A DNA stretch of 64,000 nt from Streptomyces sp. NBC_00370 (GTDB lineage Bacteria > Actinomycetota > Actinomycetes > Streptomycetales > Streptomycetaceae): positions 2,920,501 through 2,984,500 of the forward strand of contig NZ_CP107968.1 of assembly GCF_036084755.1 (NCBI RefSeq), given 5' to 3'. The position numbers and the translations under genes are program-made. Shown one piece after another: positions 18,751 to 27,762 of this stretch (its first letter is position 1; each line of letters starts with the position of its first letter). A model generated the notes under the pieces. That model saw nothing but the letters and a program-made list of their open reading frames with translations. It ran no database searches and had not been told where the DNA came from.

Positions 18751-20187
18751 TCACTTTCCGCCGGTGGAGTTCTTCCTGCGGAGGAAGAAGACCGCGCCGC
18801 CGCCCACGAGCACGAGCACGATCGCGATGCCGGCGATGACCGGTGTGGCGTTGGACGAGCCGGTCTCCGCCAGCCCCTCGCCGCCCGAGTAGGCCGTGAC
18901 GCCGTCGGTGGGCACCTCACCGGCCGAAGCGGGGCTGGGCCCGGATCCCGGCTGGTCGAGCGTGGTGACCGGGGCGCCGGAGACCGCGCAGTCCAGCAGC
19001 CCCTTGAAGGTCTCCTGCAGCCCGCCGGGTCCTTCGACGGTGAAGTCGTACGTCTGGTCCTCGTCGACCGGGACGGTGATGGTCCGGGTCTCCCCCGCCG
19101 CGACCGTGTGCCGCTGACCCGCCAGCTGGAAGGTGAAAGCGGCGTCGCCCTCGTTGACCGCCGTGACGTCCACCCCGCCCCTGGCGCAGTTCTTGGTCGC
19201 CGTCAGCGCCGGTATCGGCCCTCGCTTCGCCCAGTTCGCCGTGGCCGTCGCCGAGACGGTCGAATCGCTGGAGCCGGCCAGGATCTGCGTCTGGCTCTTG
19301 GTCACCCCGGCGAAGGCCCGGCCGACCGGGAGTGACGTCGTGGCCTGCACGCCGAGCTGCGCCGTACCGTCCGCCGCCTTGTCCGGCACGTCGAAGTAGA
19401 GCTGCGAGCCGTCCTTGGCCGAGGTCACCGGCTTGCCGTGCTTGTCGGTGACCCGGACGCCGCTGGCGGCGGCGTCGGCGGGCGGTACGACCGTGACGCT
19501 GTCGGTGTCGGTGGTGCGGACCGTGACCGGGCCGAGCAGGTCACCGGCCTTGCCGGAGACCGCCGCGGGCTGCAGCGTCAGCGACGCCTTCGGCTCGGCG
19601 GCGTCACGCGCCGAGCGCTGGAGGTAGTCCGCGAGCTTCTCGGCCTGCGGGTCGGTCGCGTCGACGTCGGCCCCGTCCGAGTACCGCCAGATCGCGACCT
19701 GCGTGCCGGCGGCTGCCGTCTTCTCCGTGAGCGGTCCGGTGCCGGCGGTCTTGGCGAGGCCGGAGAGGTCGTCCACCTGCGGGTAGGAGTGCTGGAGGAT
19801 CCAGCGGATCTTGCCGGAGTTCTTGTTGGCGCCGAGGGACGTCTGGTCCCACGGCGTCTCCTGGTACTTCGCCTCGCTCTGCGTCGGGTTGTGGATGTCC
19901 ACGCAGTACGTCTTGAGTCTGCCGCCGCCGTCGACGGTCATCTCGAACAGTCCGGCGGAGAGCGGCTGGTCCTTGCCGTCCGTGTGGAGCACAGCACCGT
20001 CGTAGGTGGTCAGCCCGTCGAGGGTGGCGGAGGCGCCGCCCTGGTACTGGGGTGTCTCGTCGTCGGCGGCCGCCGTACCGGCACCGGCCGCGGTGCCCAT
20101 GGCCACCAGACCCGAGACGAGGAGCGCCGCGGCGAGGCGGCTGGTGAGCCGCCGTCGTACGGATGACACAGATATCGCAGAAAACAC
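18751..20187 (-). CDS. Cys-Gln thioester-domain surface protein with LAETG sortase signal
   Basis: Secreted, cell-wall-anchored protein of 478 residues. It has a twin-Arg-containing signal region with hydrophobic core (about residues 16-40) and likely cleavage after ADA-like residues. A TQXA thioester domain follows, with Cys95 in KTYCVDIHNPT and Gln163 in GTQVAIW; in this family the two form an internal thioester able to bond covalently to a surface. A central beta-rich region is followed by LAETG, a hydrophobic helix and the RRKNSTGGK tail. LAxTG is the class E sortase signal used by Streptomyces. The GTG start at 20187 follows a GGAGGGG ribosome site 6 bases upstream. A role in aerial or surface attachment is inferred. 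Confidence 0.88.
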   Translation of the reverse strand: MFSAISVSSVRRRLTSRLAAALLVSGLVAMGTAAGAGTAAADDETPQYQGGASATLDGLTTYDGAVLHTDGKDQPLSAGLFEMTVDGGGRLKTYCVDIHNPTQSEAKYQETPWDQTSLGANKNSGKIRWILQHSYPQVDDLSGLAKTAGTGPLTEKTAAAGTQVAIWRYSDGADVDATDPQAEKLADYLQRSARDAAEPKASLTLQPAAVSGKAGDLLGPVTVRTTDTDSVTVVPPADAAASGVRVTDKHGKPVTSAKDGSQLYFDVPDKAADGTAQLGVQATTSLPVGRAFAGVTKSQTQILAGSSDSTVSATATANWAKRGPIPALTATKNCARGGVDVTAVNEGDAAFTFQLAGQRHTVAAGETRTITVPVDEDQTYDFTVEGPGGLQETFKGLLDCAVSGAPVTTLDQPGSGPSPASAGEVPTDGVTAYSGGEGLAETGSSNATPVIAGIAIVLVLVGGGAVFFLRRKNSTGGK

Positions 20188-20342
20188 AGATTCCCCTCCG
20201 GGCGAGGGCCAGTGCCCCGTGAAGTACTCGAAGATCCTATGGAGGGGGTCCGACGAGATTCCCGGTCATGCGATCAGATAACCGTACCGACTCGGAATCG
20301 TTATCGACCGCCGGGTGCCCGTTCGGGACCCCCAACTGCCGC

Positions 20343-20774
20343 TCAGGGCGGCCCGGTCGGCCCGCCCGGCGGGGACGCGGACGGGGAGGCCGGTGGGGGT
20401 GCCGGTGGCGGCGCCGCCTTGACGACCCGGCGGAACGCGGCCGTTCCGCGCGTCAGATCATGTCCGACCGCCACGGCGTCGATCTCCACGGATGTCCGGC
20501 GCTGCCCCTCCCGCTCCTCCTCGCGCACCCGCAACCGGCCGTGCACCACGAGCGGTTCACCGACGGCGACCGACGCGGCCAGATTCGCCGCGAGGCTCCG
20601 CCACGCCCACACCGTGTAGAAGCTCGTCGGCCCGTCGGTCCAGACCTCGTTACGCCGGTCGAAGCGGCGCGCGCTCGCCGCGAACCGGAAGCGCGCCGTC
20701 GCGCCCGTCGCCGACTCCCTGAACTCCACGCCCGTCGCCGCGTTCCCCACCACCGTCACCACGGTGTCGTACAT
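20343..20774 (-). CDS. ssb: Single-stranded DNA-binding protein (SsbB-like paralogue)
   Basis: OB-fold single-stranded DNA-binding protein, 143 residues. The N-terminal VVTVVGNAATGVEFR and VWAWRSLAANLAASVAVGEPLVVHGRLRVRE segments are SSB motifs. The tail is only Ala/Pro-rich (ending GGPTGPP) and lacks the acidic DDIPF tip through which the main SSB recruits repair proteins. It is therefore likely the second paralogue. In S. coelicolor, SsbB is linked to chromosome segregation in sporulation (established knowledge). It follows the dynamin-like genes on the same strand after 141 bp. Confidence 0.85.
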   Translation of the reverse strand: MYDTVVTVVGNAATGVEFRESATGATARFRFAASARRFDRRNEVWTDGPTSFYTVWAWRSLAANLAASVAVGEPLVVHGRLRVREEEREGQRRTSVEIDAVAVGHDLTRGTAAFRRVVKAAPPPAPPPASPSASPPGGPTGPP

Positions 20775-20915
20775 GACAGCCCCCTCTCGCCCAGCGGCGG
20801 TCCACCCGGCTCCGGGCCCGGTCCGTCCGGTCCGATCCGCCGTGTCTCCATGCTGGACCGGACCGCCGGAACCCGCTGGGGCCTGTGGACAAACCCGCGA
20901 CGGGGGAAACGCCCG

Positions 20916-22790
20916 TCACCCGCCCGTGGCGCCGGACACCGTCACGTACTGCTCCCGCACCTCGCGGTAGCGCATCAGCTCCGCCGAGATCGGGTCGAGC
21001 ACCTTCACCCGGCCGCAGCCGGCGGCCGCCTCGCGCAGCCGCCGTTCGGTGTCCTGCCCGTACCGCCTGGCCGGCCCCTTGGCGGCGGCGGCGCACGCCC
21101 ACTCCACCAGCGGCCCGCCGATGATCCCGGCGAGCATCACCAACACGGGCGGCAGCAGCCCCGGTTCCAGTACGCCCACGATCTGGCCGACCAGCCACAG
21201 CGCGCCGAAGATCTGCAACAGCGTCATGGACGCCTGGGTCAGCACGGCCGCGGGCCACCACGCCGGGCGCGGGGGCCGGCCGGTCGCCCCGGCGGCACCC
21301 GACCCGCCGGACCCGCCCGACCCACCGGACCCGCCGGACCCGCCGGACGTACCCGGCGTGCCTGCCGCGCCCGGGGGCGCCGCGAGCACGTCCAGCGCCT
21401 CCGGCAGACCTTCCGCGCCACGTACGGCCGCCTCGCGCACCGCGAGCGCCCACGGCGCCGGCAGCCCGTCGGACGCCTCGTCAGCGACCGTACGTACCGC
21501 CTGTTCGACCCGCTGCCGCGCGGTCAGTTCCTCCTCCAGCACGACGGCCGCCGGCTGCGGGGTCTCGCCGCCGGGCGTGCGCTTGCCCTCGTACCAGCGC
21601 CACAGCCGCAGCCACGGCGTCCCGCACGCCCGGCTCGCGTTCCTGCGCCACTCCCGCTCGGCCGCCTCGCCCGCGGCCACCGCGCCCACGGCCCAGGCGA
21701 GCCGGTCGGCGAACTGGTCGCGGCAGCGCTCGTCGAGCCCGGCCCGGCCCTCGGCGACGTACGCGGAGCGCAGCCGTCCGGCCGCCGCCGTCACATCGGC
21801 GGAGAGGCGGCGCGCGGCGGCGTTGCGTTCCTGGACGAACCGGCCGAGCAGTTCGCGCAGTTCGCCGACGCCCTGGCCGCCGAGCGCGGAGACGGCGAGC
21901 ACCGTCGCGCCCGGCTCGCCGTGTTCGCCGAGCGCCATGCCGTCCTCGTCCAGCAGCCGGCGCAGATCGTCCAGCACCTGGTCGGCGGCGTCGCCCGGCA
22001 GCCGGTCGACCTGGTTGAGCACCACGAACGTGACCTCGGCGTGCCCGGCGAGCGGGCGCAGGTAGCGCTCGTGCAGCGCGGCGTCCGCGTACTTCTCCGG
22101 GTCCACCACCCAGATCACCGCGTCCACCAGCGCCAGCACCCGGTCCACCTGTTCACGGTGGCGGGTGACGGCCGAGTCGTGGTCGGGCAGGTCGACCAGG
22201 ACCAGGCCGTGCAGCTCCTCGTCGCCGTCGCCGCCCGCGAGCGGCCTGCGCCGCAGCCTGCCGGGGATGGCGAGCCGGTCGAGCAGCCCCGCTGCCCCGT
22301 CCGACCAGGTGCAGGCGATGGGCGCGGATGTGGTGGGCCTGCGCAGCCCCGTCTCCGAGATGGGCACCTCGGCCAGCGCGTTGAACAGCGTGGACTTGCC
22401 GCTGCCCGTGGCGCCCGCGATGGCGACGACCGTGTGCCGCGACGACAGCCGCTGGCGGGCCGACGCCTCGTCCAGGACGCGTCCGGCCTCGGCGAGCGTG
22501 GGCCCGTCCACCCGGGTCCTGGACAGGCCGATCAGCTCGCCCAGGGCGTCGAGCCGTACCCGCAGGGGGCCTTCGTACGCGCCGCCGATGGGGGTGTGCG
22601 GCATGGTGGCGCCGTCCTGCCCGCCGTCAAGGCCCTCCACTCCGCTCAGCCCGTCGAGCCCGGTCAGCGCGTCGATGCCCGCCACACCGCCCTGGGCGCC
22701 CTTCTCCCCCACCCGCCGGGCGATGAACCCGTCGTCCCAGCCGCCGGTCTGCTCACTGTTCTCGTCCGTCACAGCGGTCACGTCGGTCAC
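20916..22790 (-). CDS. Dynamin-like GTPase with membrane helices (DynA/DynB type)
   Basis: Dynamin-family GTPase, 624 residues. G1 is [15 protein letters not shown]3 is DLPDHDS and G4 is [11 protein letters not shown] Gly/Ser linker with repeated GGSGGSGG near residue 480 leads to two adjacent hydrophobic segments ([22 protein letters not shown] and [20 protein letters not shown]) that should anchor it in the membrane. Streptomyces have a pair of such proteins, DynA and DynB, that stabilise FtsZ rings at sporulation septa (established knowledge). Which one this is cannot be settled here. The GTG start at 22790 overlaps the upstream stop as GTGA, so the two GTPases are translationally coupled. 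Confidence 0.88.
   Translation of the reverse strand: MTDVTAVTDENSEQTGGWDDGFIARRVGEKGAQGGVAGIDALTGLDGLSGVEGLDGGQDGATMPHTPIGGAYEGPLRVRLDALGELIGLSRTRVDGPTLAEAGRVLDEASARQRLSSRHTVVAIAGATGSGKSTLFNALAEVPISETGLRRPTTSAPIACTWSDGAAGLLDRLAIPGRLRRRPLAGGDGDEELHGLVLVDLPDHDSAVTRHREQVDRVLALVDAVIWVVDPEKYADAALHERYLRPLAGHAEVTFVVLNQVDRLPGDAADQVLDDLRRLLDEDGMALGEHGEPGATVLAVSALGGQGVGELRELLGRFVQERNAAARRLSADVTAAAGRLRSAYVAEGRAGLDERCRDQFADRLAWAVGAVAAGEAAEREWRRNASRACGTPWLRLWRWYEGKRTPGGETPQPAAVVLEEELTARQRVEQAVRTVADEASDGLPAPWALAVREAAVRGAEGLPEALDVLAAPPGAAGTPGTSGGSGGSGGSGGSGGSGAAGATGRPPRPAWWPAAVLTQASMTLLQIFGALWLVGQIVGVLEPGLLPPVLVMLAGIIGGPLVEWACAAAAKGPARRYGQDTERRLREAAAGCGRVKVLDPISAELMRYREVREQYVTVSGATGG
21300..21350. repeat. 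Short tandem repeat encoding the Gly/Ser linker of the dynamin-like GTPase
   Basis: Imperfect 9-bp units of the CCGGACCCG type recur across this stretch and encode repeated Gly-Gly-Ser. The repeat is coding and could vary in length between strains, changing the distance between GTPase and membrane segments. Confidence 0.6.
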
Positions 22791-24424
22791 TTCTCCTTCT
22801 GCAGTACGGACAGGGCGGCGATCAGTTCGGCCTGCGGCTCCGGGGTCACCCCGAGGGCGTCCAGGGGCGCGAGCCGCCGTTCGCGCTCCCCGCGCAGTAC
22901 CCGGTCGACGTACGCCGTCACCAGCTCGCCGCCCCGGTCCCGCAGCCGCAACGCGGCTTGCGCGCCGATGAGTTCGGCGAGCCGTTCGCCGGCGAGCCGG
23001 GCCCTGCGGCCGCCGAGCAGCGCCGCCGCGAGCAGCGCGGCGACCGTGTCGGACTCGGGCGCCGCGTTGCGCTCCAACTGGCGCACCTCCTCCTCGGCCA
23101 GCTCCTCCAGCTCCCTGCGCCAGCGGCGTACGGCCATCCCGATGCGCTCGGAGGTCTCGGCGTCCCGGTGGCCCGGCGCTTCGAGCGCCGCGGCGGCCGG
23201 CTCGCGCCGCCACGCTTCCTCCACCCGCTCGTCGGCCGCCGCCACGGCGCACTGGAGCAGCGCGCCCAGGCTCTCCACGAGCGAGTCCAGCAGTTCCCGC
23301 GCCGAGCTGTCCCTCGGGTAGCTGCGCCAGCGGGTCCGCGCGTCCCCGGCGAGGACGGCGCCGCGCTGGGTCTGCCGGCGCACCCGGTCGCCCTCGGTGG
23401 TGTACGCGTCCTCGACGGCGCCCATCAGCCGTACGGACGCCGCGTACTGCGCGGCGACCGCTCCGGCCAGCTCCGGCATCCGCACATTGAGCGAGTCGAC
23501 CACGCCCGACGCCGTACGCACCACGGCCTGCTGACGGGCCGCCGGGTCCTGCACCCGGTGCGCGAGCCAGGCGAGCAGCGGCGCGACGGCGGTGGTCGGC
23601 AGCAGCCCGCTGCCGCCGCCCGCCGACTCCGGCAGCTCGGGGATGGTGAAGCGGGGTACGTCGCCGAGCCCCGCCCTCGTCATCAGCGCGCCGTACTGCC
23701 GTGACACCTCGTCAACGACCTGATGAGGCACCCGATCGAGGACACTCACCAGGGACGCGTCGTACTCCTTCGCGGTACGGAGCAGATGCCAGGGGACGGC
23801 GTCCGCGTACCGGGAAGCGGTCGTCACCATCACCCACACGTCGGCCGCGCAGATCAGTTCGGCGGCCAGCAGCCGGTTCTCCACCACGAGCGAGTCGATG
23901 TCGGGGGCGTCGAGGAGCGCGAGCCCGCGGGGCAGCGAGGGCGCGGTGTCGATGCGCAGCGCGTTGGCCTCCAGGCTCTCCACGTCGCCGTCGCCGATGT
24001 CGTCCGCCTCGTCGGCCCCGCCGTCCGCGCCGTTCTCGGCCCGCTGGGGCAGCCATACGCGGGTGAGTTGCGGCAGCACCCGCACCCCCGCGAACCAGTG
24101 GTGGTCCTCGGGGTGACACACCAGCACGGGGGTACGGGTGGTGGGCCGCAGCACCCCGGCCTCGCTGACCCGGCGCCCCACCAGCGAGTTGACGAGCGTG
24201 GACTTGCCGGCCCCGGTGGACCCGCCGACCACGGCGAGCAGCGGCGCGTCCGGATCCTTGAGCCGTGGCAGCAGGTAGTCGTCGAGCTGCGCCAGCAGCT
24301 CGGCCCGCGTCTGCCGGGCGCGCGGGGCCCCCGGCAGAGGCAGTGGAAGACGCACGGCAGCGACACGGTCGCGCAGTGCGGAGAGTGCGTCGATCAGCTC
24401 AGGCCGTACGTCCAAGGTCACCAC
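22787..24424 (-). CDS. Dynamin-like GTPase (DynA/DynB type, first gene)
   Basis: Dynamin-family GTPase, 545 residues. G1 is [18 protein letters not shown]3 is LLDAPDIDS, and the G4 region is [10 protein letters not shown]. No convincing transmembrane pair is seen, so it may depend on its partner for membrane attachment. A long helical stalk-like C-terminal half ([19 protein letters not shown]) is present. The GTG at 24424 gives the N-terminus [21 protein letters not shown]. An alternative GTG lies one codon later. It is co-translated with the next GTPase (GTGA overlap). The 306-bp gap ahead of it should contain the promoter. Confidence 0.87.
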   Translation of the reverse strand: MVTLDVRPELIDALSALRDRVAAVRLPLPLPGAPRARQTRAELLAQLDDYLLPRLKDPDAPLLAVVGGSTGAGKSTLVNSLVGRRVSEAGVLRPTTRTPVLVCHPEDHHWFAGVRVLPQLTRVWLPQRAENGADGGADEADDIGDGDVESLEANALRIDTAPSLPRGLALLDAPDIDSLVVENRLLAAELICAADVWVMVTTASRYADAVPWHLLRTAKEYDASLVSVLDRVPHQVVDEVSRQYGALMTRAGLGDVPRFTIPELPESAGGGSGLLPTTAVAPLLAWLAHRVQDPAARQQAVVRTASGVVDSLNVRMPELAGAVAAQYAASVRLMGAVEDAYTTEGDRVRRQTQRGAVLAGDARTRWRSYPRDSSARELLDSLVESLGALLQCAVAAADERVEEAWRREPAAAALEAPGHRDAETSERIGMAVRRWRRELEELAEEEVRQLERNAAPESDTVAALLAAALLGGRRARLAGERLAELIGAQAALRLRDRGGELVTAYVDRVLRGERERRLAPLDALGVTPEPQAELIAALSVLQKEK

Positions 24425-24730
24425 ATGTGAAGAATGCCCAATTTTGGCAGCTTTTTGAAGCGTATGGCAATCTCCTGCGCGGCGTCAGCACCAACGGGAC
24501 AGACCGGACGAGTGGGGCGCAGGCATAACGAGTGCACAACACCCGGGCCGCATGGCCGAAAAAGCGGTGCGGGAATCGCACCTGCCTGCGATTATCGGTT
24601 CGCTTCACTGAACCTCCACATCGTGCCACGCACGTGAAGCAACCGGGTCTAGGTGATCGGAGCCCTATCCTTGTCCCGGCAAGGTCACGGACGACACAAC
24701 CGGACTCCAGGTCACCGAGGCCACGATCCG
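24425..24730. other. Gap between dynamin operon and tRNA gene
   Basis: This 306-bp stretch must hold the leftward promoter of the dynamin operon and the rightward promoter of the tRNA. It has the only A/T-richer patch nearby (24438-24470). A possible tRNA -10 element, TATCCT, lies near 24667. No ORF with coding character, hairpin terminator or attachment-site duplication was recognised. Confidence 0.4.
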
Positions 24731-24806
24731 GCCCCCGTAGCTCAGTGGATAGAGCAGGTGCCTTCTAAGCACTTGGCCGCAGGTTCGAGTCCTGCCGGGG
24801 GCGCCA
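24731..24806 (+). tRNA. tRNA-Arg (anticodon TCT)
   Basis: A 76-base cloverleaf with encoded CCA. The acceptor GCCCCCG pairs with CGGGGGC, the D arm is GCTC...GAGC, and the anticodon stem GGTGC/GCACT carries the loop CTTCTAA with anticodon TCT, reading the rare codon AGA. The T arm is GCAGG-TTCGAGT-CCTGC. AGA is rare in high-G+C genomes, and tRNA genes of this class are common integration sites. No duplicated 3' end was found in the window. Confidence 0.96.
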
Positions 24807-24861
24807 GCACTGACGTCGTGTCACTTCACGTCGTGCGCGGTGCGGGACGGCGGGGCGGTGC

Positions 24862-25515
24862 TCATCGCCCGAACGCCCAGGCCACCATCAGCGGGAACTC
24901 CTCCTGCCAGAACGCGCCGCCGTGCGCCCCGGCCCGTTCGGTCAGCACGACGTCCCCGCCCGCCTCGCGCAGCGCGTCCGCCCAGCGCGTCGCGTTTTCG
25001 CGGAAGAACGGCTCCGACGTGCCGGCGACGAAGTACGCGCGCGGAAGCGAGGCCGGCAGCAGGCCGGAGGGCCGGTAGCCGGCGCCCGGCGACGCGCAGA
25101 GGACCGCGCCGTACAGCTCCGGGTGGCGCAGCCCGACAGCGAGCGCCAGTTCCGCGCCGGCGGAAACACCGAACACGGCGGTGCGCCCGGCGGGCAGCGC
25201 GAGTCCGAAGCGCGAGCGCGCCCATCGGCGGACGTCGTTGACGAAGAACTCCTCGTGCGCCGCGAACCGTTCCGGGTCGAAGTCCGGTGAGTACTCATGG
25301 AGCCGCAGCGTCTCGTCGGTCGACCGGTGTGCGCCGACGATCATCGTGGCCGGCACGTCAACTGCCGCCTCCAGCACCGCGCCCCACTGTGGCACCAACT
25401 GACCGTCACCGGCGAACACGACCGCCTCGACCGCACTCGGCGGTACGTACGCCGTGACGTGCCGACCGCCGTCGTAGCCCAGAGTCCCGGTGACGAGTTC
25501 CCCGGCACCTGCCAT
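24862..25515 (-). CDS. Alpha/beta-hydrolase, esterase D/enterochelin-esterase-like
   Basis: Cytosolic serine esterase, 217 residues. The nucleophile elbow is GVSAG (in FGVSAGAELALA). A C-terminal His candidate lies in AGAHGGAFWQ, a context seen in enterochelin esterase and esterase D relatives. The N-terminal part (VTAYVPPSAVEAVVFAGDGQ) also matches that group. No signal peptide is present. The ATG at 25515 has GAGGAGGG 7 bases upstream and is better than the earlier in-frame codons. It stands alone between the tRNA and a 271-bp gap in which nothing was recognised. Confidence 0.82.
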   Translation of the reverse strand: MAGAGELVTGTLGYDGGRHVTAYVPPSAVEAVVFAGDGQLVPQWGAVLEAAVDVPATMIVGAHRSTDETLRLHEYSPDFDPERFAAHEEFFVNDVRRWARSRFGLALPAGRTAVFGVSAGAELALAVGLRHPELYGAVLCASPGAGYRPSGLLPASLPRAYFVAGTSEPFFRENATRWADALREAGGDVVLTERAGAHGGAFWQEEFPLMVAWAFGR

Positions 25516-25786
25516 GGTCACCCTCCTCGTCAGCAACGCGCGACTGTGCCGGGCCGATGCGGGAGTCGTATTCCCGGTCGCCTTCGGCGAACGGATCGAA
25601 GCTTCACTTGTCCGGCCGCAACCTGACCGTCACACCCTGCCTCTATGCGGATCGTGGTGGTCGAGCGCCTTGAGCGTGCCGGAACCGCCGTACGGCGTCG
25701 GCCGCGGCCTGGTCGAAGCCGCACACTGCTTCACCTTCTCTGGCGGCCTTCAGCTGGACGGAGGAGATGATTTCCCCCGTCCGGGA

Positions 25787-26548
25787 TCAGTCGTCCAGGT
25801 CGATGGCGAAATCGACGATCGTCGTGTCTCCACGGCGCACGATCGGATGTGCTACCTCAACGATGCGGCCCGTGTCGGCGATGTGTCGCCGCGTGTAACG
25901 GAGGACGGGCACGCCCGCGCCAATCTTCAGCGTCGCCGCTTCCGCATCTGTGGGCATCGCCGCAGTGAACGACTCCGTAACGCGTGTCACGTTGATGCCA
26001 AGGGTGAGCAGTTGTGCCCGGGTGCCCCCGGGCCAGGGCTCGTGGATCGGGTCGGCAACCGGTGTGCCGGCAACGTCGGACCAGCGAACATAGCTGGTGG
26101 ACATCTGCGTGGGCTGATCGTTGTCGTGGAACACGAAGTGCCGCGCCAGGAGCCGCTCGCCCGCCTCGCACTCGAACAAGGCAGCCAGTTCGGGTCCGGC
26201 CTGGACTTTCTCGAATCGCTTGTCGAGCCGGTACTCGGACCAACCGATGCCCTGATCCCGAGTGTACGGAGTGACCGGCGCGCCGGACTTGGCGCGATAC
26301 CGGTCGGCGGCCATGCGGTGCACGGGCGGCCTGGCACGCACCCGGGTTCCAGCGCGGGCCCGGGATTCGACGGCGCCTTCATTGCGGAGTAGCCCGATCG
26401 CGTTACGGATCGTCGTTCCGGAAACCCGGTACTCCTGGCACAGCTCCGGGAGGGTGGGCAGCTGGTCACCCGGCCGCCATTCGCCGGAGGAGATGCGGCG
26501 CCGCAGGTCAGCGGCGATCCGTAGGTACTCAGGCTGTGCCACCGCCAC
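25787..26548 (-). CDS. GntR-family regulator with UTRA domain (HutC subfamily)
   Basis: DNA-binding repressor, about 253 residues. An N-terminal winged helix (YLRIAADLRRRISSGEWRPGDQLPTLPEL, recognition helix near SGTTIRNAIGLLRNEG) is followed by a UTRA ligand domain (AGERLLARHFVF...PILRYTRR-type strands ending HPIVRRGDTTIVDFAID). The GTG at 26548 is chosen because GAGGGA lies 7 bases upstream. ATGs at 26563 and 26587 are in frame but poorly spaced from any ribosome site. It lies opposite a three-gene operon, with a perfect 10-bp inverted repeat between them. Third-position G+C looks lower than in the flanking genes. Confidence 0.85.
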   Translation of the reverse strand: MAVAQPEYLRIAADLRRRISSGEWRPGDQLPTLPELCQEYRVSGTTIRNAIGLLRNEGAVESRARAGTRVRARPPVHRMAADRYRAKSGAPVTPYTRDQGIGWSEYRLDKRFEKVQAGPELAALFECEAGERLLARHFVFHDNDQPTQMSTSYVRWSDVAGTPVADPIHEPWPGGTRAQLLTLGINVTRVTESFTAAMPTDAEAATLKIGAGVPVLRYTRRHIADTGRIVEVAHPIVRRGDTTIVDFAIDLDD

Positions 26549-26627
26549 ACCACCGTCCCTCATGATCGCGTCAATCTGTACACACATACTCTCCCGACCC
26601 GCTTGACCTGTGCCAACTCGCACGACA

Positions 26628-26662
26628 ATCTGAGTACAGATAACAACTATCCGTACTCAGAT
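26628..26662. promoter_or_regulatory. Putative GntR operator, 10-bp inverted repeat
   Basis: ATCTGAGTAC (26628-26637) and GTACTCAGAT (26653-26662) are perfect inverted copies, 15 bp apart, between the GntR gene and the divergent operon. AGATAAC recurs directly after each arm, and a related ATCTGTAC lies at 26575-26582. A possible -35 TTGACC is at 26603. Binding by the adjacent GntR is inferred. Confidence 0.65.
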
Positions 26663-26687
26663 AACCACGGGATCCGAGGGGACAGTT

Positions 26688-27044
26688 ATGCCCGAAACGG
26701 GGCACACCTGGCGCATGGTCTTCAAGGGCCACCCCGCCGAGGCGGTCCGCGTCCGACAGTGGACCCGCGGCCGACTGACGAACGGCGATGCCCCCGCCAT
26801 CGCGAACGAGTTGTTCGTCGCGATCCTCGGCAGCCTCCCCTCTCGGCGTCCCGACGCCATCGAGATGACCATCTCCACCTCCGGCAACCGCGCCCGCATA
26901 AGCGCGACCGGATTCCTGCCGCTGCCCATCCTGCAAATCCATGGCCCCGGCGCCCTCATCATCGACCAGCTGACCCACTCCTCCGGCGTCTCCATCGACG
27001 GCTGCGGACTCTGGGCTCAGCTTCGGGCCGAGGTGGGCGCATGA
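26688..27044 (+). CDS. Hypothetical protein, first gene of a coupled three-gene operon
   Basis: A 118-residue cytosolic protein that I do not recognise. It begins PETGHTWRMVFKGHPAEAV and contains a pattern of short helices and strands (APAIANELFVAILGSLP, AIEMTISTSGNRARISATG). These loosely recall the fold of anti-sigma/HATPase proteins, but ATP-binding motifs are absent. The ATG at 26688 has GAGGGGA 7 bases upstream. The stop overlaps the start of a 54-residue gene (ATGA). Confidence 0.75.
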   Translation: MPETGHTWRMVFKGHPAEAVRVRQWTRGRLTNGDAPAIANELFVAILGSLPSRRPDAIEMTISTSGNRARISATGFLPLPILQIHGPGALIIDQLTHSSGVSIDGCGLWAQLRAEVGA

Positions 27045-27205
27045 GTCAGAAAGGCACACCCGTGACTCACGACACGCTCACCCGATGCGACAAGGCAAAA
27101 ACACTCAGCGAGCACTTGACCCACGTGGGCGGCGACCAACGCTATCGGCACAGCGCCGGCACTGGTCGCACTCTGGGGTGCGCAACAACGGCGGCCCGAT
27201 CATGA
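27041..27205 (+). CDS. Small hypothetical protein (54 aa), middle gene of coupled operon
   Basis: A 54-residue reading frame starting at ATG 27041, overlapping the preceding stop, and ending in TGA at 27205, which overlaps the ATG of the HATPase gene. The double ATGA coupling is the main evidence that it is real. The product is charged, with two Cys (LTRCDKAK, LGCATTA) and His/Arg-rich middle (GGDQRYRHSAG). It has no membrane helix. Function is unknown; size and position suit an adaptor or antagonist of the following ATPase. Confidence 0.65.
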   Translation: MSQKGTPVTHDTLTRCDKAKTLSEHLTHVGGDQRYRHSAGTGRTLGCATTAARS

Positions 27206-27654
27206 CCGAAGCCATCAACATCCAGGCGCCCCTCCTCGAAGACAGCTCCCCGCTCGTGGTGAAACGGTGGCCGAGTAGCGACCGCTCGGTGGGCAAAGCT
27301 CGGCATCTTCTGCACCGGCACCTGGAGGCCTGGAACCTTGTCGGCCTCGCCGACTCGGCCCAGCTCGTTCTCTCGGAGCTGATGACCAACGCGGTGCGGC
27401 ACGCACATGTCCCGGGCCGACTCATCGAGACGCGGTACGAGCGTCTGACGAACGGCGTGCGGATCGAAGTGCATGACGCCGCCGACACCAAGCCGCAGCT
27501 CCAAGCACCGACCCTGGACGCCGACTCCGGGCGCGGCTTGACACTCGTTGATGCCCTCACCGCAGGCCACTGGGGAGTGAGCGCCCGCGTAGGGGTCGGC
27601 AAGCTCGTGTGGGCCGTATGCACTGACGACGACAGCCAGCCCCGCAGCTCCTGA
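27202..27654 (+). CDS. ATP-binding protein of the HATPase_c/RsbW anti-sigma type
   Basis: A 150-residue single-domain GHKL ATPase like those used as anti-sigma factors or regulatory kinases in Streptomyces. The N-box is LVLSELMTNAVRHAH, followed by VHDAADTKP (G1-like, with DAAD) and GRGLTLVDALTAGHWG (G2). Family members bind or phosphorylate an anti-sigma antagonist, but no STAS or sigma gene lies nearby. The ATG at 27202 overlaps the small upstream gene. It is terminated by a long hairpin that begins at its stop codon. Confidence 0.85.
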   Translation: MTEAINIQAPLLEDSSPLVVKRWPSSDRSVGKARHLLHRHLEAWNLVGLADSAQLVLSELMTNAVRHAHVPGRLIETRYERLTNGVRIEVHDAADTKPQLQAPTLDADSGRGLTLVDALTAGHWGVSARVGVGKLVWAVCTDDDSQPRSS

Positions 27655-27707
27655 GATTGAACCCCCGTCCCTGACCGCAGATGACGGCGGGCGGGGGCAA
27701 CCTCTCA
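27652..27707. terminator. Long G+C-rich hairpin, likely bidirectional terminator
   Basis: Outer arms TGAGA (27652) and TCTCA (27703-27707), then TTG/CAA, then CCCCCG (27662-27667) with CGGGGG (27692-27697), form an interrupted stem starting at the HATPase stop codon. There is no T-run. It separates this operon from the convergent MerR gene and could stop transcription both ways. Confidence 0.65.
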
Positions 27708-27762
27708 GGCGTTTGACCCCAATGCCGGGGCCGGGTCGTCGCCGGCGGACCGGGCGACCGAG

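Noticed and set aside
21300..21350. Repeats reminiscent of a CRISPR array
   Set aside because: The 9-bp units are contiguous, without spacers, and lie in frame within the dynamin-like gene as a Gly/Ser linker.
26603..27205. A 200-residue plus-strand frame across the GntR operon
   Set aside because: Only the last 54 codons, from ATG 27041, are supported by coupling. The earlier part overlaps the 118-aa gene in another frame and has no start signal.
24731..27654. Integrated element (AICE-like) at tRNA-Arg, suggested by the nearby GntR gene
   Set aside because: No integrase, excisionase, replication or transfer gene is present, and the tRNA 3' end is not duplicated in the window.
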